DNA of 64,000 bases. Source: Litomosoides sigmodontis. Taxonomy: Eukaryota; Nematoda; Chromadorea; Rhabditida; Onchocercidae. The translations under genes and the position numbers were made by a program. Positions 26,345-38,533 of the stretch are shown here, in pieces (the stretch's first letter is position 1; each line of letters opens with the position of its first letter). The notes beneath the pieces are model-generated. The model ran no database searches, was not told the origin of the DNA, and saw only the letters and a program-made list of their open reading frames with translations. Location of the stretch: NCBI GenBank assembly GCA_963070105.1, contig OY718805.1:10761652-10825651 (forward strand), in the 5' to 3' direction.

Positions 26345-26660
26345 CAAAAGATTCGTAAAGGCTTTAGCTGCAAACACAGCAGACCGACCACGAATTAATT
26401 CAGAAAAACACAACTTTGAAATTTTGTAGAAATCAATGAATTCAGTTATCAATCTGTAAAACGGTCGAAAAATATTAGTTACACGTTGATTCAAATTTAT
26501 ATTTACTAAATGCGATTTTGAGTTCAGGAATGGAGTTTCATATATGTAGCAAACTAACTACAGATGTAGATTATTCCACAACCAAAAATTATTCCAGCAA
26601 TACTGTCAATTCAGTGGCATCACATTAGTCGAAACATAAAGTGGAATAATTAGTTGCTGG

Positions 26661-27358
26661 TTACTTAATTCCAGTAGAACAACAGTAACGTGAAAGATAA
26701 ACGTCAACATCAGTAATAGGATGAGCAGGTTTACAATTCTTAAGTTGCTAGCTATTAGTAAGAAGGAGCATAAGATATACCTTAAAAGATCGTCGGCCTT
26801 CTGTGTTTTGTAGTACACTGGAATGGAATTATCGCCAGCCTTTATTGTATTTTTTAATTCACCGAATTTCAGTTGAAATGGATCTTTCATTACCGATATC
26901 TTCTGAACGCTTATTTCATTCTGAGAACCTTCGTGCCTTATTTCGTACTCAGAATATCTCTCATCTGTAACAAATTTTTCCTGGAAATTCATATTTAAAT
27001 TTAAAGTTTTTTTTCATCAGTAAACTTTGATATTAATAAACGTAGCTTTCAATTTGTAGTCAACAAACATAGTTTTATTTAAATTACGGAAAAGCATACC
27101 AACAAGAACATTTTCAGTGCTACTTTCCAGTCTCGTTCCACATAATTCGGACTCTGCAAAATTGTGAAACAAAAAAGGCTATGTTGCTCCCAATTAATTT
27201 GGTACTTGTCATAAATTTGGCAGAGGAATTTACCACATTTTTGCCATAAAAATCATTTGTGCAAAGTCTTTCTTCTACTCACCAATTGAAAAGTTTGAAA
27301 ATAAATCCGTGACTCGAGCCTTTTCCGCTGACAAAGTGAAAATTTCATTATCCATGCA
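26661..27358 (-). CDS. Unassigned small gene or extra exons of the kleisin gene
   Basis: Four candidate coding blocks on the minus strand: 27358-27283, 27153-27100, 26985-26781 and 26738-26661. The first starts TGC ATG right after a TTGTAG acceptor and reads MDNEIFTLSAEKARV. The third reads KFVTDERYSEYEIRHEG and continues to KTQKADDLLR. The last reads NCKPAHPITDVDVYLSRYCC to a stop. In the frame beginning MDNEIF, the first two blocks join in phase, but the join to the third does not fit the best donor. A second frame through blocks one and two (KFSLCQRKRLES) joins the third cleanly. No family was recognised. The blocks could be a small trans-spliced gene or 3' exons of the neighbouring kleisin; the model is weak. 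Confidence 0.35.
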
Positions 27359-27818
27359 CTACAAATTAAAAATAATAAAAATATTAAATCGAGTACTTAG
27401 TTATAAATCATCTAGAAGGAAGATTTAGGATAAACGATATTTGCATTAAAAATGAGCAAAAACTTATCTAATTGCTAGAATAGATTTGTTGTGTGGCTGT
27501 CTCCTTGTACTTCATTTCAGAAAGGGAACTTTTATCATTATCGTCATGATTTATGAACAGCGAAAGCAAGAGTCAAACTTATGAATAGTATAAGTAGTAG
27601 TGGATGAATGCTATAGATTGTCTATTTCTAAAATTGCGAGCACACAACGAAGGAATTACTGAAGACTGACTCTGAATGTAGCATTTATCAAAACGGTGGA
27701 TCGAGTCGATAAATCGGGATGGCTTGCCAATGATAAGGAACCAAAGAACATGGTAAAAAGAAGTCAGTGATATTTGAAATGCCGTAATCAACAACTACCT
27801 CTTTTCTTAATTTCGAAT

Positions 27819-30800
27819 TCATACCCCTTGTGATGCATCCTCCTTAGAAATTCTTTCAATAATAGTAGCTACAGACACTTTCACTTTCATTTTCTCCCCA
27901 AATTGTCGATTTCCATCATAAGCAACAGGCAATCCTTCATCTGACCTAAGTGATGAGGGATCGGTGATGTGCTGAAACAAACAGTACTTCAAACGATTCA
28001 TGTGACAGAATGTAGAATCAGTAAATAGGAAAACTAACAGAGCCTTTATAAGCATTTGAATGTAATGATTGAAAAATAATGTGAACTTTCGAACTTCTGC
28101 AGTGTATTGCGACTTTGGCATCTCCCCCACAGCTTCCTTTCTATTACAGAAATGAAATAAGAAAAGACATCAAAAAGATAAAAAGTGTTGTATTTAATCT
28201 AAACAAGAAATGGTCTTTGAAATAGCGTTCACAATCAAAACGCAGACTCCATTAAGCATCGTTACATACTGTGCTACCAAATGGTGCTGTAGAAGTGGTG
28301 TTTCTTCGGCCTCGCTCAATATCCTCCATCACTGGTGTAACAGTCTGTCGTTGTACATCTTGCAGCTGATTGGACTCATGAGATGTAGGTTCATTTGACA
28401 TCTCTCTTCCTATTAAAGAGTGATGCACTAATCGTATTGGTGGTGCCTGCATTGGCTCCAGTTGCATTGCTTCTTCATACTGAAGTGGCGGTTTATCATA
28501 CTCAGGTGCAGCTATCCAACCATCCAAATTTGACATAGGGATTTTTGAAAATTCTGCAAGAGATTTTCATAATGGTTTCTACCTCTCGATTTTGCAACTT
28601 TGCTTGTCACTAGCATAACTACTACGGTTCATTCATATTTCATATTCCATGAATATATTTTAAGGGGAGCATTTACCCTAACAGAATTGAAAAATTATTA
28701 GTAGCGTTCACTCGAAAATGAGACTTAAAAAGTTAGAGTTAGACCGGACTAGAAATATCAAATATGGGACTTCGATCTCACCACGCAATGTCATTGGATG
28801 AGCGTCAAATAAATCTCGAACTGTTATCATTCTGTGTTTTGATAACTGAGTAATCAATTCCGCGCGTGTATGCAGCACATCACTACAGCTATCGATCTGC
28901 GCTTGAAGCTGCATCTAAAACACTTAGAGATAGCCTTATTTAGATCATTCCTTCAATTTTGATAAAAAACAAACGTGAAGCGTAAAGTATCAAACCTTGT
29001 TAAACATAGTTATTTCGTCAATTACGGTGCCATGTTTGCGACGTTTTTTTTTTGGAGCTAGCATCTGCGAATCGTGTACCTCACTTAATTCAAGCACCTG
29101 ATAAAAATCAAGTTACTGAACTTTCTGGAACAGAATTTCAAGTATTTGCCAATAAGCATTCCATTTGAAGTATAAGGCTATGTGATGCTAAAATAATTAT
29201 TCGAGCCAGATAGTTTTATATTTCAAAACGAATAGTCACATTTTTTTTAATCGCGATGGCAGACGGAATTCTTAGTAACCAAACCAGAACAATTACATAC
29301 TGTAAATGAAGTCATGGAACAAAATTAAGCATTATGGCATAAATTTACTGATAAATATGTCGGATGCTTGATTTCTGACTCTCGTAGAGTTTCGTCACAT
29401 CCCAAATCGTACTGTCTCGCCTTACATATTTCGCTTTCATCGCTCACTTCCATCATTTCAAATACCTATTTTTATAAAAACAATGCTCCTTCATCGCAAA
29501 TCTTCTTTTCCATGAAAAACGTATTGCAAAAGTGAGAAAAGTATCCTTTTGTCACATCTGACCATCACGAGCTATGGGCATAGAGAACTTTTACTTACAT
29601 GCGTCGCTTTCCCAACATTCGTATTATTATCCGACACTTCAGGAACTGTATTCAAAATACATTCTTTAGATCCATTTATGCTTCCTGATTTGCTTTCGAT
29701 AATATGCTCGTTATCTTCTTTCAGAAGAGCTTCCCTGACAAATAAGTTTAATTAAGTTGGTGGTCAGAGTAGATTTCTCAATTACTTTATCGACTACAGG
29801 CTTACGGCGGAGACAATTACATATTGGGAATGCTTCGCTTTTTCCATGAAAGCAACAAAAATTCAATGGTAGCTTAATTCTTATTCATTCTACTAGGTCT
29901 GGGACTTTAGAATATTTCTATCCTTAATTATGGTCTGGTCCTAATTGAAGTTTTTGTCTAATTGATGTATTACATTTGTAGAGCTTCCGCTGCTGTCAGT
30001 GGACCAAAATCATCGTTAAACAATATGTCAATTTCCGGAAGAGGTATATCTTCATGCAATGTAATTGCACTGTAATCCAGCACAAACTTCAAGTGTTCAC
30101 TTTCCTTTAAAATACAAAGCTATTTGAAAGTGAAATAAAAAAAAGAAGTGTGATGTATAAAAATCCACTAGTGATAAGATGACATCGTAGGTGCGTTTCA
30201 ACACCTACCAGGACTTACTAAAACTGAGAGTGTCATCCTATCACAGTGAACGGTAGTTAGAGATAATAACGTTTAGCTTCACTTTATCCATAATCAATAA
30301 TGATCACAAAAAATTTTAACGAATGGAAAATTCCTACAATAGTCTCAAACGAAGAATCCAAAATAAGTAAATCGCTTCGTTTCGCGCGCTTCTTCCGATT
30401 CATCTTGCTTTTCGTGGAGGATCTTCAACAGGTCGAAGCTTGTTGAGGTACCAATTAAAAGGAAATGAGAAAAAAATTAAATTATACTATATACCTCTAA
30501 AAACAGGCCACCGTAAGATAGAAAAAAATTGCCTTAATTATCCAACCCAATATCTTAAATATAAGACTGGAAATGGGGATCGGTGAATAGAGAAAATAAA
30601 AAGCAAAAGTTGGTTGAATGAAAAAAGTACTCGTTTTCATTTTCATCCTGATAGCGGCGTATGATCGGAATAAATGTTTCCATGTCTCCTAAACCATAGA
30701 TTTTTCAAAATCTCTAACATTCATTAGAAATGATTGTTTTCCCTTTCATCCAAAAAACGATACTTTCGGAAAATAAAATCGTACAAACTTACTGCATAGA

Positions 30801-31226
30801 ATGTCACCTCGCTTTTGCACGATTAGCGCAATGCCATAGGTAAGTTGTGCAAGCAAATAGAGGGAAAACTTGATTTCGCCTGGGTTACCATTTGGTATCT
30901 TTCCAATTAGAAGTTCGCTGAAAAATCAGTCAACCATAGCTTACTAGAAATTAAGAAAGCTGCGAAAGTCAGTTGGACTTCCTGATTCTTTAGAATGTGT
31001 TCTGCCCTGCTAGAGTTTTTATCTAAAACAGAAAATGATGATAGATAATGTAGCCACATGGGGAAATCATGTACATTATAGAGTTGAGAATTTGAACGGA
31101 AAAATTCACCATCGGGTAGATAGCCGACAAAGAAATAGAAGATTATAAACTAACCAAGCTCCTTGCACATTTATTTCCATAATAACCCTTCGCGGTGGGC
31201 GCCATTTCTCATCAAACACAACTCGC
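27819..31226 (-). CDS. rec-8: REC8-like cohesin kleisin, both ends unresolved
   Basis: Alpha-kleisin of the cohesin ring, probably the meiotic type, bridging the SMC heads to hold sister chromatids. Phase-consistent exons: 31226-31155, 30917-30793, 30688-30631, 30438-30351, 30104-29974, 29734-29599, 29465-29349, 29097-28996, 28914-28782, 28553-28270, a poorly defined small exon near 28082-28140, and 27971-27819 or 27971-27825. The N-terminal kleisin domain is clear: RRVIMEINVQGACELLIG, then KFSLYLLAQLTYGIALIV, matching REC8 rather than RAD21. The middle has PLPEIDILFNDDFGPL, a nuclear signal PKKKRRK and HGTVIDEITMFNK. A separase-type ExxR (ERGR) lies at about 28304-28320. The exon with VSVATIIERISKEDASQ looks like the start of the C-terminal winged helix, but it ends at a stop codon or at a GTATGA donor with no clear next exon. 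The first exon (usual MFY... start) was not found. Confidence 0.8.
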
Positions 31227-33672
31227 CTGAAGCATAAAAGACTACTGATTCTTCGAGAGGGAGGAGGAGGGCATGAATCCATACCGTCAGCTCGATTCCT
31301 CAGAGCAGAGCTAATGGTGAGAAGCAGCAGCAATACAGGATTATGGATATAACCATCACGAGCTCTCATTTGACTTCTTTCTGTCATGTCATCTTCCTGG
31401 CTGCTCGACAACTGTCCTACCTCAGTCTACAGTTCAAGTTCAACTGAACTGCTTAGCTGAACGGCTAATCCAAATTAATCTCAGCTACAACTGCACATCT
31501 TCCCAACTGTGTGATTGCTCGTGGTATCAACCAGTACGCGAAGGTCAGAAACTTGGCTGCACTGCAAGAATACGACTGCCAAAACAACCAACCAAATGAC
31601 GGCAAGCGGTTCATTTCTCTTCATCAACAGGGAAGGTATGAAGAACATTTTGCGTAGCAGCCGATATGGTGATGTATGTGTAACAGTTTCTTCCGGTCAG
31701 TTCGGAGAATATCCTCTCGCACGACAGGCGGACAGTCGCACCTGAAAGCCACTTTCGCGGTCAAGCTACTTCCTGGCATCGTTCATTGCAATGTAGGATG
31801 AGCATGAAGATGAAGCAGCAATTCCACCTCACCCCTATATCGCGAGTGTGCAGTGCGCTTTGCTAGACAATAATTGCGGATTACGGTATCTTTGCATAGG
31901 AAGCGGAACTACTGCAGTTAAGCACGCTCAAGTACATGAGGAGACTCGAAACCAAGCAAGAGTAAATGTTTGCGTTTGAAGTTCATCTCTTCCAACCGAC
32001 ACCGACAGGTTGTCCACAGATTCCACTAGTGCTTTTGCAATCAAATCTTTACAATTGTAAATTGAATTTTGTGAAATTTGCAGAAGAAAATGCAAATTAC
32101 TCAAATAGGTAGGTATAAATATGAGTTTCGAAGATTCTACGTAGAGAAATTTGTTAATTTGTTGAGAGAACGGCTAAACACTTCACGGCCACAATCAGCG
32201 CACGCTCAGTAAAAAGTTCAATGAGAGAAAGAGGGAGGGGAGGGGGCAGAGGAGAAACATTATCGCTCCCACAATTCTTCTACATCGAATCAGTGGCAAG
32301 GGAACGGTCGGTACTTATTGATTGCATCCCTCTCGTCATGTCCATCTCCTCCTAACCTACTCTGCCAACGATCACCAGAAAACATCCTCCATAATTGAAT
32401 GCTCTCAAAACTTTGGATTGAGGGTTACTGTAGCGCATGAAGAGCACGTCAGCATATTGTCCAATTATGAGCTGGCTTACTGTATGCATGCTGCACACCG
32501 TTCATTGTGCTACAGATGACCCGCAACAGCGGCAGCAGCAGCAGCAGCCTAAGTAGTGAGCAAAATCAGTCGCTCCATTGTCCCCATCACTTCTCACTCA
32601 CCATCCCTCGATTATGTCGCTACACCGGATCAGTATGGAATAAGTTAAGCTGCTGCACCGATAACCGAAGTAACTCTGACGGAATATTTTCCGTACATCT
32701 CACCGAGCCGGACACCTTTCAGTGCTAGAGGTGGAGCCAAGCGCCGATTCACGGACGCCTCAACTCAACTACTGTTGTAGTGATATACAGAGTTGCTTAG
32801 ACCGATAGCAACGCAAATTCAGGCGGTTGGAAATCCACCATACGAAGAGCAGTTGAGCAAGGGAGCTGGTGCCGAGAGAGAATTACTTTTGTGGGAAATG
32901 CAACTCTCTCTCTCTCTCTCTCTCCCTCTCTCTCTCTCTCTCTCCTCCCCGTTTCGCCACGTTCCGGCAGCAGAGTGCTCTCCCCACCGACCGTTCAAGC
33001 TCACAACAACAATATTTTCCTTCCGCCAACAGCTCAGCAACGAAGTGCACGCGTAAAGGACACGTAGAGCGGCAGACCAGTGAGCTAGTGTATGTCGAAA
33101 AGCACAGCAAGTTCCTTCCTCCGTGTTCCAGAGGTGTACGGTGGCTGTGTCATACTGCTCGGATGGTGGCACCCTCAGGATGAGTAATTAATTAGGAGGG
33201 TAATCAGGAGGGAAAGTTACGGACAGGCCAGGAAAGTTGAAAGTGTAATAAGCGAAATTCTTAAGCATATATTCTGCTTAACCGTGCTGGAGATTTCAGT
33301 TCAATTTCAATTTTTTTCGAGTACTTTTATCGCTCCTGGAAGTTGCGCAACACCTCACGCTTCTCCAACGAGGCAAATTTCATCTGTAGCACGCACATTT
33401 GGAAGTGTTCCCACAATGCTCGCAAAGGTGGTGCTTTTAATAAAACAGTGGGATGAAAATTTTCACACTAGCTCAGCGGAAGTAGTACACATATAGGCTG
33501 TTCGAGTCCCACATAAGCTTTATCCTGGTTTCCTCGGGTCTAGAGCACTTCTAGTTTGTCGTGGTACTTCTCCCAAACGCTAGGGGAGTGATAAAAACCA
33601 TTTCGAGACGAATATTGCGAAGTGAAATATGCACTGCGCGTGTAATTGGTTATTATTAATTTAAGTGAAGAG
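31227..33672. other. Divergent promoter region between kleisin and UTP10 genes
   Basis: Head-to-head spacing of about 2.4 kb. It is less AT-rich than the surroundings, with a purine-rich run near 32222-32253 and a (CT)n tract at 32904-32944. It probably contains the missing first kleisin exon(s) and both promoters. Open frames here are driven by the CT tract and were not accepted. Confidence 0.5.
32904..32944. repeat. (CT)n microsatellite
   Basis: About 20 CT units with one CC interruption, in the divergent promoter region. GA/CT tracts are often nucleosome-free promoter elements in animals; that role here is inference. Confidence 0.95.
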
Positions 33673-36600
33673 ATGACGTCTTTGGAAAAGCAGCTGAACA
33701 ATCTACGGACAGCAGCTAGTGGACTACTTGAAGTAGAGCGACCTCATGTATCATTGCTTTTTGACCATAAAGATGCAGGCTCATTGTATGTGGAAAATGC
33801 ATTACAAATTGGTCAGATATTTGTTTCTTGAAGACTTCAATTGAAAGTTATCTGTGAATTGTGGGAAACTTGAAAGTTTTTATTCGTAGTGTTTGTTGTG
33901 TTTGAGTTCATGATACCTATGCTAGCTGCTGAAAAATCTCGTTTATTTTAACTTTCACATATTAATTCCATTTCTGCATCAAAATGCACAAATTACACTC
34001 ATTCATCTACTTAATAGGAGCTTAGACAGACCTCTATTGATATGCTATCAGTAATACCGTGGAACACTTGGTGCTGGTATTGTTGGCGAAACTATCATCA
34101 CAGAAGCTTGGCACATCACGTTCTGTCATGTTTTAGTATTGTTGGGTCATGGACATCGGATATAGTGCTAATTTAATTTAAAGAAATTTTTTTGTTTTCA
34201 AACATGTTTTCAAACCTTTTTCTGTTTATGAGTAATTACAGGGCGTGCTGGACTAACAGAGCTGAGGAAAGTTGATCCGAAGATAGCTATTAACGAAGAA
34301 GATCTATTTGATGATGCGGCGACTAATATGCAGCGTGTTCTTCTAACAAAAGAAGAAAATGCATTGCTTAATGAAAAACTTGAACGACTGATCATACAGC
34401 TTTCTGCTTACTTGCATCATCTCTCAGCAAAGCAAATACTTGAGTGGTTGATATTTCAGTTTCATGTAAGCCGTATGTTTCGTTGACGCATCACTTTTTG
34501 AACTAAGTGTTGCTTTAAGGGAACTTTTTCATTAATTATTAACTTATATCTATCACTATAAGAACGAAACAGCATAACCGTTTGGAAGGGAAAAAGTTGC
34601 TGGCATGCATAGTGTTTATAATAAACATAGTACGTTTGTTAATCTCTACCCCTTTCTATCAATAATTGTCTTGCCCCTGGTTAATTTTCGAAAATCAGAG
34701 CATCTAATCTATGTACATGATGGTAGTTGAAACTAGGGATCCGGTATGGATAAGGTAAAGTAAATTAGCATAAAGTTGATCAGAAAGATATCAGACAAAA
34801 CTAGAAAATTTAAGTTATGTGAGAGAAGTGCTTATGGGATTGGTTAGTAGTAGTATTGAGGGTCATTTAATAAATAGTGAGGATAAAGATTTTAGGATTT
34901 ATTAATTCATGTCTCACTTTTACTGATGTTGTTTTGCAAAGTTCATTTTATATTTAAGGTGCAAACTTTCAATGCTGAAACGTTATTTATTGCTCTTTTA
35001 CCGTATCACAGTTCGAATATATTTGGGCGATTATTGTCAATACTGGATTTAAAAGGATTGGAATATGAATGGGTCAAAGGATATGCTAACTTGGAAACAT
35101 CTATCCCAATGACAAAATTAGTCGTTATTTGTGCTTCACGAAATCACTCGTTGCTTACGCTTATATACAACCATATCGAGCGTGTTACAGAGGTTAGATT
35201 TAAATTATTGTTCTACACTTTTCGAAATTGTTTGAAGGATCAGCTTTATGGAATTGCGTAAATGCAATTTACCTCAGACGGAACAGTTATCATGTTTAAA
35301 TAGGTGGTAGTGGTTGTCAAATAATCCTTCTTAGTTTTCTCCTGAAAAATTAAAATAACTCCGTTATAACACCATCAGAATTTTTTTTATACCGGCAACT
35401 GTCTCCTACAGCGAAGCTTTTTATAATTAAAGTAAACGAATTAATCAAAAGGATTTTGGAATTTGATGGATTTTCCCGCGTTTCATGGAAGTCGTAATAT
35501 TGTTGTGAGAAAATTTAGTGGTATTTTATAAATGATCCATGCTAATTAAATCTTTTTCAGTTATTTAGTGCAAAATTTGTGGAGGCTAAATTACCACACT
35601 TATTTACTTTTTTTGCTTCAATTTCTGTGCATATTTTGGCAAAAACTGATGTAACGGATGCTTTAGTTTCGAAAATGTTACCCTTTTTGGCAAGAGGTCT
35701 AACGTAAGTTCATATCTTTCTTTTATTGACAAAATTTTAATATATTTCTGAAAATCCATGGAATTTAAACTGTATTAGCGATATCTTACGTTATCGTGTG
35801 GATCAGACATTATCTTATTTTTAGGTCAGATTTAGTTTGTCTTCGATTGGCATGTCTTGCTGTAATCAGCCAGCTTTGCATAAATGTAAAGCTAATTGCT
35901 AATAAACTCGTCCCACTGATTAAGCTTATCTTACTAAAAATGGACGACCATACAATGAAGGAATCAATTGACACTTTGGTAGTTGTTTACCAGCGCCAAG
36001 AACTATGCGGTTTTCCACTGAAGTAGATTTGTCTTTTCAGCATGGGTTTTTAATGCAGAACTTTGATAGTTAGTTTAGTATGTTGGGATGCTGGTTAACT
36101 ATTTATGTTTTTTCGCACTATTTAGTTAAAGTAGACATTCTTCTATCGTTCTCGCAACTGCTGGTGTTGCACCAGTTTCAGTAAAATCCTATGAGTTGAG
36201 CTTAATAATTGATATATGCTTGTGATTGCAACAACCGAGTATTTTATAGCTCAATATTTGCTTTTTTGATATATGCTCTTACGATGAGAATTTTTTCGAC
36301 TTTCAGACTGAAAATTGCTTTAAAAGTTGCGAGGAAGGATGATTATCTTCATATTTCAAAATACATCAAGTCTTTATTCTCTGTTACGGATATGCGACAA
36401 TTTATTAAAGCATTTGTACATACGTTTATTCCATTGCTGTCAAAATGCGGTAATTTCTCTATTAGTGCTCGGTCTTCGTTTATTTTGTGGAAAAACTGTT
36501 TATGTCATTAGCGCATACTTTTCAAAAGCAAAGAAGGAAATAAAATCATAGGATTCTTTCTTTTTTATGTTTGGAAAGCAGTGTGATCGTTGAGTCCCAA

Positions 36601-38476
36601 TGTTATTATTTATAGATAACCAAGAAAAGTTGATTGAACTATGCAATTTCTGCATCAACTGTTTGGATTTAGCAGTGTTGAATGATGGTGTACCTGAAAC
36701 AATCTTGAGTTTGGTATTGGAATTATTGTCAGAAATAAATGATGCTGAGAAAATACCGAATATTTTTTACAAACATATACGTGCCTTGATATTTAGGTTT
36801 GTTTTTCAAGTAAATTAGAATAAATGCACTGATTTCTTATAGATACTCTTTACGGATCTAATTTTGATGATTTTTCTTTTCGTTATTGTCTCTAATGTTA
36901 TTACCTTGTTAAAGTGAATTTGAACTTGGAGCTCATTGCATTGTGCTGTTGAGTTCCAGAACATATATCAGTACTGATACGTACCGTGTAAATTAAAATA
37001 ATTTGCTTATGTCTTGAACAGAACGGTACAATATAACATAATATGCATTGCATCTCATTTTTTCTAAATACTACCATTCTAGATTTCCAAATGCGTTTGA
37101 AACAATCGGATCGGAGTGGAAAATACGCGATGAGGGTGTTTACAGCATGTTGCTGAAAGCTTGCAAATTCAAGCAGCATGAGGTATTTTCGTTTCTTGCA
37201 CCTGTATGTTTTATCGTTTTTACTGCACTGCCATTATGTTTCGAGATTATAAATTAAGTGATTTATTTATGTAGAGTCACTTCGTTGTTCATTTATTTGT
37301 CAATTCTAATTTGTATTTAGATTGAAACTTTTGAAGTGGTTACACTGAAGAAAAAAAAGCGACGTCGGCGCTATAGCAGCACCAAAAGTAGTGCAGGTGA
37401 AGGAGAGAATCAACCGTCATTTGATATTTCCATACCTGCATTGAAAAGAAAGCGTTCAGAAGAAATTAAAGTAATAAACAGATATTTATATTCATTTTAT
37501 GCGTTCATAACTTATCATAAACTTATATGCACGTGATTTTATTAGTAAAGAATTGTTAATTGGTTATAATTTCCAGCAAGATCAACTGAATTCAGTTCGT
37601 GAGCCATTCAAGATCACATTCAAAGGTGATCCACTGGAGAAGTTAATTGATACGATCAAAGCTGAAGACTGGTCGCTTGCAGAAGAAGGTCTCAAAGTAA
37701 GTGGTTTTTTGTTTTCCTGAAGTTGATGTCTGTTCTAAAATTCGCTGAATGAAGATACGTACTTTAATTTCAACTCTTTCAGTGTAATGCACTTCATCCG
37801 TCACTATCTGAATTTCGTCGCTATCTGAATTTTTATTTCAGGAATTAACTAAACCTTCTTATCTAAAAAACCGAGTAGCATCTGAATTTGAGAGTTTTTT
37901 TTCAAAAATGGTTGCCATTGCACTGGCAGAAGGAGCACGTTTGAAAATGGCGATAAAAAATGCTTTATCACAGGTGGGGTCATTGACTTCTTTACAGTTC
38001 AATACTAGGAATTAGACTAACTCACATTTTTACGGAAATTACAAACTTGAGAGTTTTCATTGGCTAAAAATTTTACGGTGTTTCCCAATAATTGTTTATT
38101 ATTAGGTGGTGTTTTTTTGCTGTGGAAAAATAACAACTTTCCCTTTTTGTCAATTTTCAATCTTTGTCAGCTTCCACTGGATGCAGATTTTGCACTTTCT
38201 TTATTGAAACCTCATACTGAATCGAACAATGCGAGACGAAATCGCGGTATATGTCACTGGTCTTGCTTTGAAAATGAAGATGTCGAAAAGTTTGAAATTA
38301 GACGTCTCTTCGTACTGGAATTACTGCTTGTAAATCGTACTCTTCAAGCATCATCTAGACTATTCCATCAGCTCTATGAGATTTTGAAAGAGTGAGTCAG
38401 GTTTTCAGAATTTAGGTTTTTATTTTGAAAATACTTGGACAGTTGTTAAACCAACCATAAATATCGATTTTCTGAA

Positions 38477-38533
<57 letters not shown>

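Larger units (their letters stand above)
24499..26660. other. Intergenic stretch with duplicated block
   Basis: No gene recognised. The left part (24.5-25.3 kb) is the upstream flank of the isomerase gene. The right part holds two related blocks and a local tandem expansion, listed separately. Confidence 0.5.

Noticed and set aside
26606..26992. 128-residue frame ending in a transmembrane-like segment
   Set aside because: The hydrophobic end lies beyond a good donor (GTATAT after DDLLR). Splicing to NCKPAHPITDVD gives a more coding-like end, so the membrane segment is probably intron.
32819..33172. 117-residue minus-strand frame and overlapping plus-strand frames
   Set aside because: Their cores are Arg-Glu or Ser-Leu repeats encoded by the (CT)n tract.
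33450..33530. tRNA-like boxes (TAGCTCAGCGG and GTTCGAGTCC)
   Set aside because: The two boxes are too close together (about 14 bases short), the D stem does not pair and no anticodon arm can be drawn; chance match or a very degraded tRNA-like fragment.
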